DNA of 64,000 nt from Capra hircus (lineage: Eukaryota; Chordata; Mammalia; Artiodactyla; Bovidae), in contig NC_030817.1 in NCBI RefSeq assembly GCF_001704415.2, forward strand, positions 35,103,550 to 35,167,549, in the 5' to 3' direction. Under the pieces are notes generated by a model. That model had not been told where the DNA came from. It worked only from the letters and a program-made list of their open reading frames with translations, and did not search any database. The position numbers and the translations under genes are program-made. Below, one piece after another: positions 21,901-36,900 of the stretch (position 1 is its first letter; every line of letters begins with the position of its first letter).

Positions 21901-24900
21901 CTCTATGTCTTTATACAACATTTAGCTAACTCTGAGACTGTAGTTTTAAAATTATTATGCTCTGAATGATATGATGATGGTAAAGAATTCCATAAGCTTT
22001 GCCTTATATATAATGTATAGTAATGCCAGTTAAAATAAGAAGCTATATAATGTATAGAAATGCCAGTTAAAATAAGAAGCTAGATTTGGATCACTGCCCT
22101 TGAAAGAAGAGTATGTATCTTCCACCTTCAATAATCTCCTTCCACGTTAGAATATAAGAGGCCCAGTTAACTATGGTAACTCTGAGAAACTTTACAACAC
22201 AGCCAGTCTTTACACTGTTTGTTTAATGTCTTTATTCACTGAAAATACTGCTGTTGAAGAAATTTGGTTTTATAAAACACAGAAAACTTTTTTGAAAAAG
22301 AGTTGCAAGCCATACATGCCATTGTTAGGAGCTAAGAAAAGAAGGATCATCTTAGGAATCAAGAAAAGACAGACCATCTTGAATCATCAGAATATGAAGA
22401 TTATCTTAAACTTTAAAAATGCCAAGCTAAGGGTGTTAGCAAGGAGAAAGGTTTGGATGGCTTCTCCACATGTCAACACAAGTGTTTTCAGAGCCTACTT
22501 GATACACAGTGGAGAACAAGCTTCTTACCAAATTTAGCTCTTCATTCTGTCTTACTGCTTCAGAATATGAATCATCAAGTTTTTTCTGCAATTCAGTCAA
22601 CAGATCTTTCAGCTGCAATGAAGTTTAGAGTTTAAGATTGATCTCCTTATGATATCCCATGTTTGTTTGCTACTTGGAAGCTCTGCCACAAACAACTTAC
22701 ACTGAGATATTTTATCATTCTGTTATAAATTTAACTTCACCTGAGAAGCAAGGTTGAAAAAATTCTATTGTAAGTACCTCTCTGACTTCTGTAACATAGG
22801 TAGATCGTTCCATTTCTGCTTTCTCTAGTTCCATTTCCAAATGCTCTCGTTCTCTTCTCAGCTAGCAATGCAACAAAGAAGGAAAAGTTAAGAAACGTAT
22901 TTAAGATACTTCCTTACAATGAAAAGTTACCACACTTACTGAATCCAAAACTATACCATCTCAATAAAGGTACAACAACCACATCATTAGATAAAACACA
23001 GCCTGTAACAGAACCCTTAATGCTAAAAATGAGGCCATAGGTTACAAATCAATCAATGAGATAACATACATTTTCAGTATCTTTATTTTCTCTTCTTAAC
23101 TGATCTAGCTCTTGCTCCAAAGATGTGAATGACAACTGCATCTGAAATGTGAAATAATTATAGGACCAAGTCAAACCACCAATGAATGATACAAAGGCTT
23201 TTCTATCTTGTAGAATTTTAACCAATTAGATACTTCAGAGGTGTTTTTTGTTTTTTTGGAGGAGAAAGAGTGACTTTATTTCTTTGCCGGGCAAAGGGAG
23301 AAAACAGTAGGCTACTCCCTCAAAAACCATGTCCCCATAGGTTGTTTTTTTTTTTTTTAATGTATCTCATTTAAAGCCGTAACTTAATTTTAAAAGCCCT
23401 TAAAAATGAGAGTGTCACATATAACTTGATTTAAACTGTGATCAAAACCTACCTCATTTGTATGACATTATATGAGGTCCAGCTAAAGTGCTTAATTTTT
23501 TAACAATTAACTGATAATCAGCTTCATCAATCCCCAAATGTATTATTACAGAATACCATCAACAATCCTAGATTCTGCACAGGCTGGCCCAGGAAAACAA
23601 GTGAGCAAGAGATGGCACTCTTTACCACACCCAAGTACTACTATCCATTTTATATGAGCATTCAAGATACTAGATTTGGGCATCTTTGAAGATTCTGAAA
23701 CCACTTCCCTGATGGATATAGATGGAAAACTATAAATAGAAGAAAAACTAAGACTACATTAACAACATTCAGGTCCCATGAACAGAAAAAGGACTTACTT
23801 TTTCTTAAATACTATATCATGAGTCACAAATTAGTGTTTTAAAACATTGTGAACACCAAATTATTTGCCTTATATTATTGCACTGTGGTTCTTCAACACC
23901 ACTTTACATTCTGTATCATTGCGGTGAAGGTGGGGGTGGGGGAGGAGCTCTTTAAAACAGTGTTTTTAAAACTCTTTAAAACACTGTATCATTGCCGGGG
24001 GATGCTCTTTGAAATTCTGTGTTGGCCCCAGAGAGTTTCACCCTCAGTAAGCTATAGGTGAGGCCTAAAAACATTTCTAACAAGTTCCCATGTGATACTG
24101 ATGCTGCTGATCCAGAACCTCCACATTGAGAACTGCCAGTCTGTTTGGATTTTGTTTTTTTTCAACAGTTCACACAACTCTTACTTATTTTTTTCCCTAA
24201 GCTTTCTTTAAATACCTGTTTAATAGTCTTCTGTGATTCATCAACCTTAACTTTCCATTTATTCTCTTCTTGCTCCACACTTCTCTGTAGCTTCTGTAAA
24301 ATTCCTTCCTATGAACACAGTATAGTTGTTCTGAAAAACTCAAGTTCTACTACAAAAATAAACTATTTAAGCCACTAAGTAATAAATTAATAATTATTTT
24401 AAGATGTAGATTAAAAATCATTTCCTACTGTTTCTGCAAGGACGGATTTGTATTTTTCACACTCTAGTTGTAATAATGTGTGCATTTCATCAGCTTCTTT
24501 CAACTTGTGCTCCAAATCCTGCAAAGAATGATATAAATAAAAATTCTCTAGTTTTACCAGAAAGTTTTGTGCCTCAAATTTGTTTCTGTACTTATTGATT
24601 TATTAAGATAAATGGCTTCTGTTTTATCATTAATCACTACATTTCAACCTTCTCAAGTAGCAGCGAAATTCAATGACACTGTTAAGTCATTTGATTTTCC
24701 TAATAAAACTCCCAGTCTGGGACTTCTCTGGCAGTCCAGTGGTTAAGACTCCATGCTTCCAATGCAGGGGACACAGGTTCGAACCCTGGCCAGGGAACTA
24801 AGATCTCACATGCCAGGAAAGAAAGTTTAGTCACTCAGTTGTGTCCGACTCTTTGTGACCCTAAGGACTGCAGCCTGCCAGGCTCCTCTGTCCATGGGAT

Positions 24901-27900
24901 TCTCCAGGCAAGAATACTGGAGTGGGTTCCCATTCCCTTCTCCAGTGGATCTTCCCAACCTAGTGACTGAACCCAGATCTCCTACATTGCAGGCAGATTC
25001 TTCACTTTTCTGAGCCACCAGAGAAGCCAGGAGGAGTGGACAAAAGATAAAACTCCTAGAATACGTTTAATACAAAATATAATCGTACAATTTTATATAA
25101 ATAGGTTTGTCACTGTTTAGTGAGACAGTAAAATCAAAGCAGATCCTCATATGAAATAAAGTCACAATGCCACAGGGTTATATTCATGGCACTTGTGATA
25201 CAAAAAAAATGAATCTCCCAAATTTTAGCAGTCAAGCATAAAAATGCATCTAGGCTCTGAACACTCCTGAATAGTGTATTTGAGGATATGTTAGTAAACC
25301 AGTCAGGTTCTACCTATTAACTGATCTTTACTTCCTGAACACAAACTAAAAAGAAAATCAGAGATAAATATTCAGTTTTATAAATGACTAAGATAATAGA
25401 GCTAAAGAAATGACAAACACCAGCTTTGTACACATATCAAATATGAGGAAGACAATAGCATTTGCACCAAAATGTACACAAAATGAAATCACCTTATAGT
25501 TTCTGAAAAGATCACTATTCTACTCATAATGTAGTTATTATCTTTCCCAAACTTAAAGACAAATTCTGATTTATTCTTTTTTTCTACATTTGTTTAAAAT
25601 ATACACACTTTACTTCTTGAACTAACCTTAACCTCCTCTGAACCTGAAGCTCCAGCCACACATTCTTTTGCCTTCTTTTCAAATCCATGCAACCATTCAC
25701 TATAACTCTGTGGAGAAAAAAATCAAATAACTAATTTTAAAAAATACCTAAATGAAGTAAGTAAAAGAAAGGTAAATAACCAAATTGGAAGATTATAAAA
25801 AAGAAACCTACATAGACAAACACCATCCCTGTGGAAATCTCAAAAAAGATTATAGTTGTTAAGTAAGTTGTACATGACCTGGTCTTGAAAATAAACACTA
25901 AAAATATGCCTGTGTACTATATTACCATCAAAATCAAATCTAAACTTATTTACCCTGTCCAAGGATATTTGCAAATAAATTCAGGCCATACAGGTAAGAT
26001 TTGGGCTCAAACTAGCCTCTACCACTAACCAGTGCTGGGACTAATAGATTTAATCTTTAAGACAGAGAAAGCCTAGATTAAGCAATTTTTCAAACTTTTT
26101 TTAGGAGATAGTTTCACAGAAATACACTAGTTAGAAGATTTCAGATTCTATGAAGGTGTTCCAGGCATTATGAAAATATTTGAAAATAAATATTATGAAA
26201 CATTTTAGACATCATAATGAGAAATAAGAATATACAAACATTTATGTGTTTAAAATCAACAAAAATTATATTTGTACTGTAAGGTTAGCTGAGGCAAACA
26301 CAGGCATTCTTATAGTTTTAGTCATTATTCCAAATTTTAAAATAAATTATTCTATATTTTTTATGCTTCTTGTCTAAATTTTAAACTCTGATAAAGAGTG
26401 TTTGGTAGATACTTTAAAGCAAATTTCCTCTTAGGTCTTTCAGGTCTTTGAAAGTAAAAGTGAAAGTCACTCAGTCATGTCTGACTCTTTGCCACCCCAT
26501 GCGCTATACAGTCAATGGAATTCTCCAGGCCAGAATACTGGAGTGGGTAGCCTTTCCCTTCTCCAGGGGATCTTCCCAACCCAGGGATCGAACCCAGGTC
26601 TCCCGTATTGCAAGCAGATTCTTTACCAGCTGAGCCACAAGGGAAGCCTTAATACTGGAGTGGGTAGCCTATCCCTTCTCCAGCGGATCTTCCCCACCCA
26701 GGAACCAAACTGGGGTCTCCTGCATTGCAGGCAGATTCTTCACCAACTGAGCTATCAGGGAAGCCCACTGATAGCTCTTTGGTTTAGTTTAATTCAAGAT
26801 TAAAAAAAACACACACACATGAAATTTCTATTAATTGCTCTAATTAAAAGCTTTACTTATGTGGCTGAATCAGGATTCTCTATATTTCATCAAATAAAAA
26901 TAAAAAACAAAGAAAATTGGATGCTGAGACCACCCTGTAGTGCAATATCCCATAGTACATATTAGGCATAAAAGCCTCTTCATTAAAAAAAAAATTACAT
27001 TTCCCTGTGGCTCAGTGGTAACAAATCCTCCTGTAATACAAGAGATGCAGGAGACGTGGGTTCAAGTCCCAGGCTGGAGGAGGAACTGGCAAACCACTCC
27101 AGGATTCTTGCCTGAAAAATTCCATAAACAGAGGAGCCTGATGGGCTACAGTCTATGGGGTCGCAAAGAGTCAGACGTGACTGAGCACAATCATAAATTT
27201 GATTAATGATGTAAAATCCTACTTAGCTTCAAATACTAAGATTCCATATAAATTAAATTCAGTTGAAAAATTGTTTAGACACAAAAAGTATATAAACTTC
27301 CCTTCAATCTCGGTCATATAGTTTAGATCTCTTCTATGTTGATTTTCTTAGCAAAAAAGCAATAGAAAACAGTTTATAAAAATTACTTCATGTATAAAAG
27401 CCCTTTTATATCTACTGACTATATTAATTCAATATTAAATTTAATTATTGCTTTATCTTAAGGTAAATAGTCTATTATCCATCATATCTCTAAAAACTTA
27501 TATACTAGACTCTAAGTAGCACACAGAAACTTAATATATTTCTTAAATATAGACTACATGGAAAAGTATTCAACTTTTAACAAGTGGATGAACAGACACC
27601 AAATATAATCATCCATGTCTTATAGTGATTCATAAATATTTATAGTGTAAAAAAGGTTTGGTGGTTGTTAAGTGGGTAATATAGCTGTTAAGAAATAATT
27701 TGTTACATTAAAAAGAATTTTTTCATTCTGATGATCTTATACATTCTTTAAAGAAGAGAAATATAAAGCATGAACTCTTCTGGCTCATAAAATACTATCA
27801 AACAAATCTCCCAATTTCATTATTTCATTAATGAAATATAGAATAGGAATACAGAAATAAAAATGACTTATAGCTACAAAGTAAAAAAAAATATGAAATA

Positions 27901-30900
27901 TAGGAAGAACAACTCCTCCTAAACAGTCTCAATGTTTATAATGTATCTACTAGATTCTTTTTCTTCTGGCTAGCTCTTTTTATACTGGATAAATTTCTTC
28001 TGATAACTTTGAAAATTTAAAAAAAAAAAAAAAAAAAACAGCACTGGAACTGACAATTTATCCATATTGCCAGAACAAGGTATTTCATCAATTCAACCAA
28101 TTATCTATTAAGTGAGAAAAAAAAAAAACAGCACTGGAACTGACAATTTATCCATATTGCCAGAACAAGGTATTTCATCAATTCAACCAATTATCTATTA
28201 AATGATAACTTTGAAAATTTAAAAAAAAAGAAAAAAAGACAGCACTGGAACTGACAATTTATCCATATTGCCAGAACAAGGTATTTCATCAATTCAACCA
28301 ATTATCAATTAAGTGAGCAATTATCTATTAAGTGAGCAAACCTCACTTATCTATTAAGTGAGCAATTATCTATTAAGTGAATATATCCTCAACAGTTACA
28401 ATGAAAACAGAAGCATTTTTGCTTCTTCTGCAAGTTAGACATAGAATATACATAGATAAAACCTAAGAGAGCAAGCAGCTAAACTCAGACTGCACAGAGA
28501 ACAGGTCATTAAGTTTACTTACATCACACCTGGCACCCAAAACCCTCTCCTTGGAGAAATATCCCGATTCAAAATTTGGGGCAGGAAATGCATATGATAA
28601 ATTCAGGAACATCTTATCACACCACTAAGCAAAGAAGCTACCAAAGATTAGCAGTGCTGTGTCAAAAAGATTTGGTAGACTAAATAGGCTCCAAAGGGCC
28701 AAAGAAGCACAGGCAAACACTGTTGTTGATTAGCTGCTAAGTCATGTCCATGTTCAACTTTTTGCGACCCCATGGTCAATAGACTCCTCTGTCAACAGAA
28801 TTTTCCAGGCAAGAATACTAGAGTGAGTTGCCACTTCCTTCTCCAGAGGATCTTCCCAACCCAAGGATGGAACCCACGTCTGCACTGGCAGGCAGATACC
28901 TGGTCACTGAGCCTTATGGCCCTCCTAATGCAAGTGCACAGCACTGCGCATGAAATAGTCTTACCTCCACCCTGTCGCACCCCTGAAGTGCTGAGTCTGA
29001 ATCTAATCAGGCCTCCGATGGTTACCAATTTACGAGATACACAAGGACAGAGGAACATACTGACATTATAGGGATGCAGTCAGCTAAATCCAGACTGGGA
29101 GAATGAACTTGAAACCACTACATCATAAAAAAAAAAAAAAAAGTGGGAGAGAAGGTATGCTGACAAAAGGGGACCTGCGGAATAAAAAGGATCTAAGAGA
29201 CATCTTAGATGTCTTAAAGTCACATGTTGACTTTATTTGAATCCTGACTAAAACAAACTACAATACATTGTTATTATTTCATTAAAATAGACTGTATCAC
29301 AACTGAAGCAATCCAAGTATTGTAGATGTAGGATATAAGAAATTTTTTAAAAATATAATAATAGTATTTTTTGAAGGAATCCTTATTATTTAGAAATATT
29401 CACTGATGAAATGCTCTGATGTTTGACTTCCTCCAAAATAAAACTGTCAGTATCAATGCATGTCATATAGGTAATTGTTAAGGTGAGATACGAGGTACAT
29501 CAGGCTCATTATGCTATTCTCTCTACTTTTGACTGTATGTATAATTTTTCATTAAAAGAAAAAAAGACCTATATTATCATTTTAGAAAACTACATGAACA
29601 CTCACTGGCTTTCTTTCTCTGCCCTAAAATATTCATTATATTCTCTGAATCAAGCAAACTTTTCTCTCCCATTTAAAACGCATACAATCTCAAATAAAAC
29701 AAGTTATTCCGAATCATCTTCAAGACTCTTGCTTAAAAAGTTAACAGATGACCAAAATCTTAAGTTTTGAAATAAAAAGAGCCTAGTTCTTAGTATTAAA
29801 TACTTTTAAAAATAAAGTGCTCCTAAAATCAAGAAGGAATCACCTAAAATTAAGTTCTATTTTTAATAAAGCCATTAAGAATATTACTGATTTATTAACC
29901 ATACTAAGTCTTCCCTGGTGGCTCAGACAGTGAAGAATCTGCCTACAATGCAGGAGACCAGTGTTTGACCCCTAAGTCGGGAAGATCCCCTGGAGACAGA
30001 AATGTCTACCCACTCCAATATCCTTGTCTGGAGAATTCCATGGACAGAAGAGCCTGGTGGGCTGCACTCCATAGGGTTGCAGAGAGTAGGACACAACTTG
30101 GTGGCTAACACTTTCACTTTCAACCACTATTGACTTATGAAGAAATATTTCTTTCCCATTTATGATGTTTATAACCCAAATAATGTCATATATAAACTTT
30201 ATAGATTATAATAAAGTAGCAATTGAAACAACATAAATTATTTGGAACCAAGTTAACTGATTTTAACTACTCAAGACACCCTAGGTTAAAAATGAGAAAG
30301 ACTGATAAGCACACCATTAAAACCAAGTGAAGACTGCAAATGCTACTTATTCACAACTTCCTTAAATAATGATAAAGATGCCATGTTTTAAAAAATAATA
30401 GCCTTACCAAATTAGAAGGGACAGACACCTTTGGAAATAATTTTTTGAGAACTTCTTTAGCTTCTAACTCAACAGCTTCCACGTGTTGTTGTCTTTCCTA
30501 AAGCAGAGGAAGCACCAAATCAAACTCAGAAGATTACAGAATTGAAAAATAAAAAAGCTACAGTCTTTTAAGCTTAAAGGAAGAAAAGGCAAATGTATTT
30601 TTTAAATTCTTATTACTGACAAATGTTCTAATTTCCCATTCTGAAATATCAAAATGCTTACATAAGAAAAAAATCTGCAAAATCTCAAAAGCATCCTAAG
30701 TAACAAGTAATGTCTTATATTAATCAAGCTAAGGCAATATCTGACAATATGAACATTTTCCTTGCCATCAAGTGATACCCCTCCAGGAACAATTCAAAAA
30801 CCAAACCAAAACAAAAAACACTTCCTATAGCTAAAACAAGCTACATGCAAAATATATGCATCTGGGTGACATAACTGAAGCTGGCAAGTCTCTTTCCAAA

Positions 30901-33900
30901 AAATACATCACTGATGGATACCATGGGATTAAAATGGCAACTTTGATACTTCCAGTTTCAAGGTCATGTGAAGCTATTTATGCTAAACAAAAGGGGAAAA
31001 AAGAACCACCAAAATTTGACAAGTGTACATATGAGAAAAGGAGTAAAGAGAAAGAGGAAAAATTGATGGTATACTACTTCACCAATGCCATACATCAAGA
31101 AAACTAATTCTGACACATATTCATGGACTCTGTCAGCTATAAATTTAAAGATAAGTATTACAAATGCATGTCTAGATTTGGTGATTTCAAATCCAAGTCT
31201 AATGGGTATCAATGATTAATTCAAAGCTGCAGTTTGTCAAAATTAGGATAATGATTTGATCACACAAAAAATATATATATAATATTCAAATTATCTCTAC
31301 AAGATTTAAGAAAGACATCTATAAAAATACACATCTAAACAAAGCCAAGAAAATCATCTCAAAACACTGGTGAAGTTCAACAGGTGACAAGAAGGCAAGC
31401 AAGCTAGCAAGATCTCAGGCCTATCTTTCCCCATTATTTAAACTGATCTTTCAAATCTATTACAGATTTAAGATCTATTACAGATTTAAGATACACACAC
31501 TTCAATTTAAGAAAATCTAATAGTATAAAAAATCTAAAGTTATACAATAAGAAGCTAGAGATCAATCATATTCTGTACATGCAAAATGCTGTTACTTCAC
31601 TCAGAATAGTGGCAGGATTTTAAATAATAGAATATTTAATAGAGTATTTTCAATAATTCAATGAGTTTTAGTGGAATATTTTCAATAACTCAATAAAGTC
31701 CACTATTTTTTCAGAAATATACCCATCTAACTGCATAAAATAAGGTACATTCATTTAAGGAAAATGATTAATAGCTAACTCAGAAACAATCAAGAGCTCA
31801 TTTCTATCATCTGACCCTAGAAGTGGCGGGCTTCCCTGATTGCTCGGCGGATAAAGAATCCGTCTGTAATGCAAGAAACACAGGAGACAGGGGTTTGATC
31901 CCTGGGTCTGGAAGATGCTCTGGAGAAGGAAATATTTTTGCCTGAAAAATCCCATAGCCAGAGGAGTGGTGGGCTACAGTCCGTGGGGTCACAAAGAGTT
32001 GGACATGACTGAGCAACAAAGCACAGAAGCAGCAGAGCAACCTCTGAAGGAAATCAGTTAGGAAGAGAGACTGTGGGACAGAAAACTTTTTGAAAATTCC
32101 CCAAGGGAAAAATAATCTAACGAAAGGAAATAGGTGTCTAATTTGTAACTAACAAGAACAAAGGTGTACTAACAAGTTAGGTAAAAAGTTTTCATTTGAC
32201 ATAGTAGTTTGGTTGTGAATAGCAATTTCCATTCCACCTTAAAATCTGGAAAAGATAGAACTGAAAATTGCATCATTATCATTACTTCCTTACTATTACA
32301 ATTTCCTTACTATTTTTATCTAAGTGTAATAGTGTGTGAAATGTCTTTCATGTGAACCTGTCATTTACAGTGGCTCCTCAAGAACATTTACTCCTTATAG
32401 TACAACTTGTAGTCTATAGGTTCATCAGTATCACTTTACACCTATGCTATCTCAGGACTGTCTAAATACACACATTAAAACAGAGAAAGAGTATAAAGTC
32501 TATGCTCTATAGATCACTAGCCATGCAAGAGGCCATCATGCATTTGGTGATGAGGTTTGAAACATGGATAAATTCTTATATTCATCACCAAATACATGGT
32601 AAAACAAATTCTAGTTTTCTTTTGGAATCATAACATGCAAGAATGCCTATGACAAGTGGTATATAACTTCTTGTAGGAATAGCATGATATTAAGAGTTTA
32701 GCACTTTGTAGATAACCAGCCTCATTAACAAAATAAAAGCTAAAAGGGAGCTCTTAATAGTGAAAACCAAAGTTATAGAAACAATCAGAAACTATACAGA
32801 GCCCCTACTGCTGAGAGAGCTGACTGTGAAACAATAATGTCCAAGCTGGCCTGGATTTCTCTATTCTCTGGCCTGGATTTCTCTATTCTCTGGCCTGGAT
32901 TTCTCTGGTCCCAATATTTGCTAGCTGTCTCAAATCAAGGTTTTAGTGAAAATTACGGCCTGATGAGTAAGTATATAACTAAACACAAATCCATTACACT
33001 AATAAAGGAAATATAACTATAAACATATATTTGATTAAAATTTTTATTAAAATTCTACTCTGCTTTTAAAAAAAAGTCCTTCAAATGTCATAAAGAACTA
33101 CATTTAAAATTCAACGTAGTACCTTAGCACACAAAATATGTGCTAAGATACTTCTAGAGTACTTCTAGATACTTCTAGAATGCTGAATTGAATAACATAA
33201 TGAACTTTAACCCATAACAAAAATTCAATAATTCTGTTCCAAGTTTATTCTTGGTAGGAATTTTCAAAATTCTTGAAAGTGCCCCATTTATTTCTTTCAA
33301 TCTTTAAATTCAACTTCTCAATTATAATTGATTAGAAATCTTTAAATCCATGGAACAACTTGAACTCAGGGAGAATTCTTAATCATTTGTAAGACAGAGG
33401 GGGATATATGTTTCAGGAGTACTTTATATACTCCGGTTAAGAGAATTATCCCTTATACTAATACTGTATACTAAACATATATGCATCATTACTGTCCAGC
33501 CACTTAAAAACCTAGTTTAATTTCATCTCTTCTAAGGGACCATGCCCAACAACACACCCAAAATTGATGCCTTCCCTGTACTTCCTGTACTTCCCTGACT
33601 TTCATCGTTTTCCACCTTGTTTGAGTCATCTTGGTATGCCTCAGAGAATCTAGGAGAGTCCACTAGGTGTGTGTTTGTTAATTAGATTAGATCTTTTTGG
33701 CTCAGAGTTTTCACCAAGTTCTCTTAACCAACCCAAGAGGTACACTCTGTCTGACAAGTGCTTACATTGGTAGCATAGGCCTCCTGAGACTCTTAAGCTT
33801 AAAGCAGTAATCACCAAAGCTCAAAATATCAGGTAATCACAACAAAACCGCATGCCCAAAATTAAAGCTTCAAGGAGTAGGCGAAAAAAGCAAAGACGAG

Positions 33901-36900
33901 AGAGGTGGTAAGTATGGATGGTAAGGAGATTTTATATTTAAATTGCAGTAAAATTAAATGCTTTAGTCAGATTTTAAGACAAGCTGCAGATTTTCTCTGT
34001 TCAGTGGATCGTGTCTAGGAGTTAGCATTACAACCTTGGAAGTCTTGTTCACTTTGTCCTGCAGCAATTTTTCAGTTGATGCCAATGCTTCCATTGCTTC
34101 CCAGTTTTTCTCCCGAAGGTCCTAATCATTTTTAGAAAGAATGATTTCAGTTTATCCATTATTGAAATATTTTTGCTTTTTGCTTCATCAGTATTTTGCA
34201 CTGCATTTAAATGCTGGTTATTGCAAAATTATTTCAATGGGAAAATATGTATATTAGCAAAAAAACAAAAAGCAATGTTTAGAAGTTTGAATGAGAAAAT
34301 AAAGATGCCCACTTCCCATGTTTTAGTATACACACCAAATATGCCAGCTTTAAAGTAATTACTATGCACAAGACGAAGAAGAAAGCATTCAAAAGTAAGC
34401 ACAGAAACCAAAATTACAAATATAATTTCAGGTACATCGAATATCAAAGGATTAAGGACAGAACAAATACACAAGTATTACAAAAGGCTTTAAATATGAT
34501 TTTTAAACAGGACCCAATATCATTCATGGGACTTTCCACTGCAGCGTAACAATTTTTCCTCTAAATGTGTTTTATTGATTTAACACATTTCAAGTCTACC
34601 TAGGAATGACATAGGAATTCACTGTATTTCTCTATCTTTCTTGGCATCGTCAAATGTGCGTACCAAAAAACAACCTGACAGGAACTGCACAAGCTTCTTG
34701 ATCAAGGCAAACAGGAAGGCTAGAAAGCTATAAAACCCATTCTTTTGTAAGAGAAAGAAGCTGAGCTCTGAAAGATCTATTTTAAAAGCATTTCATTAGC
34801 AAATAGTAATAAGGACAATCTGCTATATTTCCATATTTCTTCAGATTTAGAAATCTAAAAAGATTAAAAACACAAACTAAAAAGCCAATAACCACTATGT
34901 ATTGAATGCTTACTTGTGTGTCCAACACTGTACCTGGCACTTCACATAAATTTTCATTAATCCTCATAACAACCCGAAGAGGTACGTATTCCCGTTTTAT
35001 AGATGGCAAAACCACAGCTCAGGTAAGTTAATAAACATGACCACGTGTACAAGGCAAATGAGGCAGAAATAGAACGGACTGACGTCACAATCTGCTGGCC
35101 TCCAGGGTCCTGGCTCTCTTCACATGCTGCAAAGCCTCCAGCACTGCTGCTGCTGCTGCATTAAACTGGCATTACTATGCCTTCCTTATCTTACAATTCC
35201 AACCATAAAACAAAGCTAAGGTGTCAACAGTAATACTGGCAAATTCATCTCAGGTTTTTTGGCCAAGCAATGCTATTAGTAACGTTACAAACACACAAAG
35301 GGCAATTCACGTACCTAATTTTGACAAACTCAGGGGAGCAGAAACATGTCAACTTGTTAAATTAACAAATTAATGCAAACTTTGAAAAATCAAATTTCAT
35401 TAGAAAATACTGGCTTAGATTTCAATAACATTTCTAACTTTGCTTAAGTCTTAACAATGAAACGTGTGTGCAAAAATTCTTCATCTAGCAAAAATGCTTG
35501 TATTCTGCTTAAAGGTGTTGTCTTCTGATCAGAGAGACTTAAAGAAACTTATCTAAATTTACTATTCGTCAATATTTCTCAGGGCACTATCCCATCCATT
35601 CTAACCTAAATGTATTCAGGTTGTGAGGCCTCAAACATGCTTAAATCACCAAAATTTGAAAACACCTCTCAGTTTAAAAAAGGAAGTGCCAGAGACTTCA
35701 AAAGACACATAAATATTGAAAATAGTAAGTTTGAATTCTGGCATTATTTTTATAGTTTACAAAAAGGCTAGCCCAGTCAAAAAAAGAAAAGCCTTTAAGA
35801 TAATGAGCTGAAAGAATAATTTTCCAGTAAAAGTTCAACAGAAAGTAAACTATAGGGTTTTTTTGAAGCTGAAGCTATAATAATTCTAACTTGAATATTT
35901 AAATATTCAGATGTGTACAAAATGGACTTTTCACTTATTCATTTAAAAAAAAAATCTACTCTCTAATAAAGTGATTTCCCCAATAATGTTCTCAAAAAAC
36001 CTACACACAAAACAATACTTTCCTACAAAGATGAAGAAATTTAAAGTAAAAGTAGATTAAAAGAATTCTAATCCATGGATTTCAGTGAAATAATAATAAT
36101 AAGCTTTATTCTGATAAAGACTTGCTTACATTATTTTTCTTCCTCTGGTGTTCAACAGCATCCTTCAAAGAATCTAACTCATTCTCGAGATCAGTTATTT
36201 CCTTCTCTTTTTCTGAAATTCTAAACCAGAAAATGGATTTATATAACAGTATTTTAGGTAAACAGTGAACATAGTATTAGTTACTACAAACTAAAAACAG
36301 CAAGTAGGTGATGCTTTGAAAAATGCAGTAACCCAGGCAAACTCTTTAAGCTTAACTACAGCTACCACAGAAAATCCATTTTCAGAATGAATTCTTATTT
36401 TCAGAAATAAATAAAACTTTACAGTATGATATGTTGACATTTATGCTAAAAAGAAATCATCCCCTAAGAAACAGTTCATGAATACATGAACTGCTATAGT
36501 TGTAGACTTCTATTTTTAACTAGGGCAGTGAAGTAGCTATTTTCACAAGAGTAAAAAGTGATGTAGGTGCACTCCCTTAAATTTTTTTTTTCAGAAGGTA
36601 ATGAAGTCAATTACGACTTTCAGTGGCTCACAATAAAAGTATGACATTAACGTTAAGGTAGGTGTTCTCTTTTCACTTTCATAACAGTCTTAAGATTCAT
36701 GTTATTTTGGTTCTGTCAAATGACTTAGTTACTTCCCAGAAATGCAGAAAGAAATGGCAAAGATTTACACTTTGATTCTGTTATAGCTGAGAAGTAGCTA
36801 GGGTAGAAAATTTAATTACAAATACCTCTTCCCTAAGAATAAGGCTCTATATAAGGGGTTCGCAAACTAGAGTTCTGGGCAAGACCCACAGTCTAGTTTT

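Noticed and set aside
28001..28382. Regularly repeated segment resembling a CRISPR array
   Set aside because: No unique spacers between repeats, A-rich tracts, and a vertebrate intron context; it is a tandem duplication.
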